Shown piece by piece: positions 63,499 to 64,000 of a stretch of 64,000 nucleotides of DNA (position 1 is the stretch's first letter; the number at the start of each line of letters is the position of its first letter). The stretch spans positions 8,949,865-9,013,864 of the forward strand of contig CAJINV010000001.1 of assembly GCA_905178155.1 (NCBI GenBank). Reading direction: 5' to 3'. The notes under the pieces are model-generated. The model did no database searches and was not told the DNA's origin. It was given only the letters and a program-made list of their open reading frames with translations. Origin of the DNA: Amoebophrya sp. A120 (taxonomy: Eukaryota; Sar; Dinophyceae; Syndiniales; Amoebophryaceae). Both the position numbers and the translations under genes were made by a program.

Positions 63499-64000
63499 CC
63501 TGCAAAAGCTTTCGGATAGATGATTCGTGCGGCGGTGATGAGTTTGGAGACTTCTCGTCCAAAATTATTCTACTGTCGTCACAGATGCAGCTCGCCTTCC
63601 TTGAGCGTCTTTTATAGAGAAGAATCTCCGAAGAGATGACAGGAACGGTGTTCTATTGCAAGCGTGAAGTGAAATAAATCCTCTTCTAGACGAAACAGTC
63701 CGAGAAGAATCTCGAAAAATGAGCGTTTTTACCAGCACAACTTGAATCGTCTTCTATCTTCTTTCCACTGCTCTTGCGAAGAAGTAAAAGTAGATCAATC
63801 TTCTTGCGCTTTCGCTACAATTTTCAAAAAGTTGTTGAACTAGACCGTTGAATCGTTGTGAAAAGCGAAGCTGACTTACTTAAGAGTGTGTTGAACTCAA
63901 AATCGCTTTCTTAAATTGTAAGTTGCACGCGTCCTCAAAGGGGTACTTTCTCGGACAAGATGCTCCTGTGTTGTCGAGAAAAAAAAACCATCAGGATGAT
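63499..64000. other. Upstream region of the lectin gene, no gene recognised
   Basis: AT-rich sequence to the window edge; no domain-bearing ORF. The promoter or trans-splice region of the lectin gene should lie here. Confidence 0.5.

Overview
The window looks like nuclear DNA of a flagellated alveolate, most probably of the dinoflagellate lineage, and closest in style to parasitic Syndiniales such as Amoebophrya. Three things support this. Every gene I can support lies on the minus strand. The genes are intron-bearing, with GC-rich exons and AT-rich spacers. Several exons are interrupted by short introns that look like transposons (introners), with terminal inverted repeats and 4-6 bp target duplications, a feature known from Amoebophrya. 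The assignment is inference; no rRNA or other marker is present. No tRNA, rRNA or CRISPR array was seen.

Layout, left to right; transcription runs right to left. 1-4 kb: two poorly resolved multi-exon genes and a 45-residue tail-anchored ORF. 5.1-8.7 kb: an OST3/OST6 oligosaccharyltransferase subunit in six exons, with one introner and an 830-nt intron full of palindromes. 9.6-15.2 and 18.3-24.1 kb: two giant MAP3K-like kinases of about 1865 residues, separated by a secreted coiled-coil protein. 25.1-31.6 kb: a many-exon axonemal gene whose MYCBPAP-like part is followed by a degenerate phosphoglycerate kinase domain. 32.1-34.3 kb: a secreted Cys-containing protein. 34.6 kb: a mu-like glutathione S-transferase. 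36.3-38.1 kb: a Sec14/CRAL-TRIO protein. 39.1-42.0 kb: a protein with two GFA/CENP-V zinc domains, interrupted by three introners and one ordinary intron. 43.6-48.0 kb: a very large membrane protein flanked by a 118-bp direct repeat. 48.9-52.9 kb: a SASA/SGNH carbohydrate esterase with two introners and a 48-bp direct duplication, and a single-pass membrane protein that may be its N-terminus. 53.7-58.0 kb: a transportin-3/importin-13-type karyopherin in seven exons, one junction being an introner. 58.9-59.5 kb: a small single-pass protein. 61.1-63.5 kb: an ERGIC-53-like L-type lectin in six exons.

Themes: ER glycoprotein handling (OST3, ERGIC-53-like lectin, possibly the esterase), signalling (two MAP3K-like kinases, Sec14), nuclear import and the flagellum. 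The standout result is the set of seven introners in four genes. At six of them, removing the element plus one target-duplication copy restores the conserved reading frame exactly; the seventh is divergent, lacks a clear duplication, and also restores the frame.
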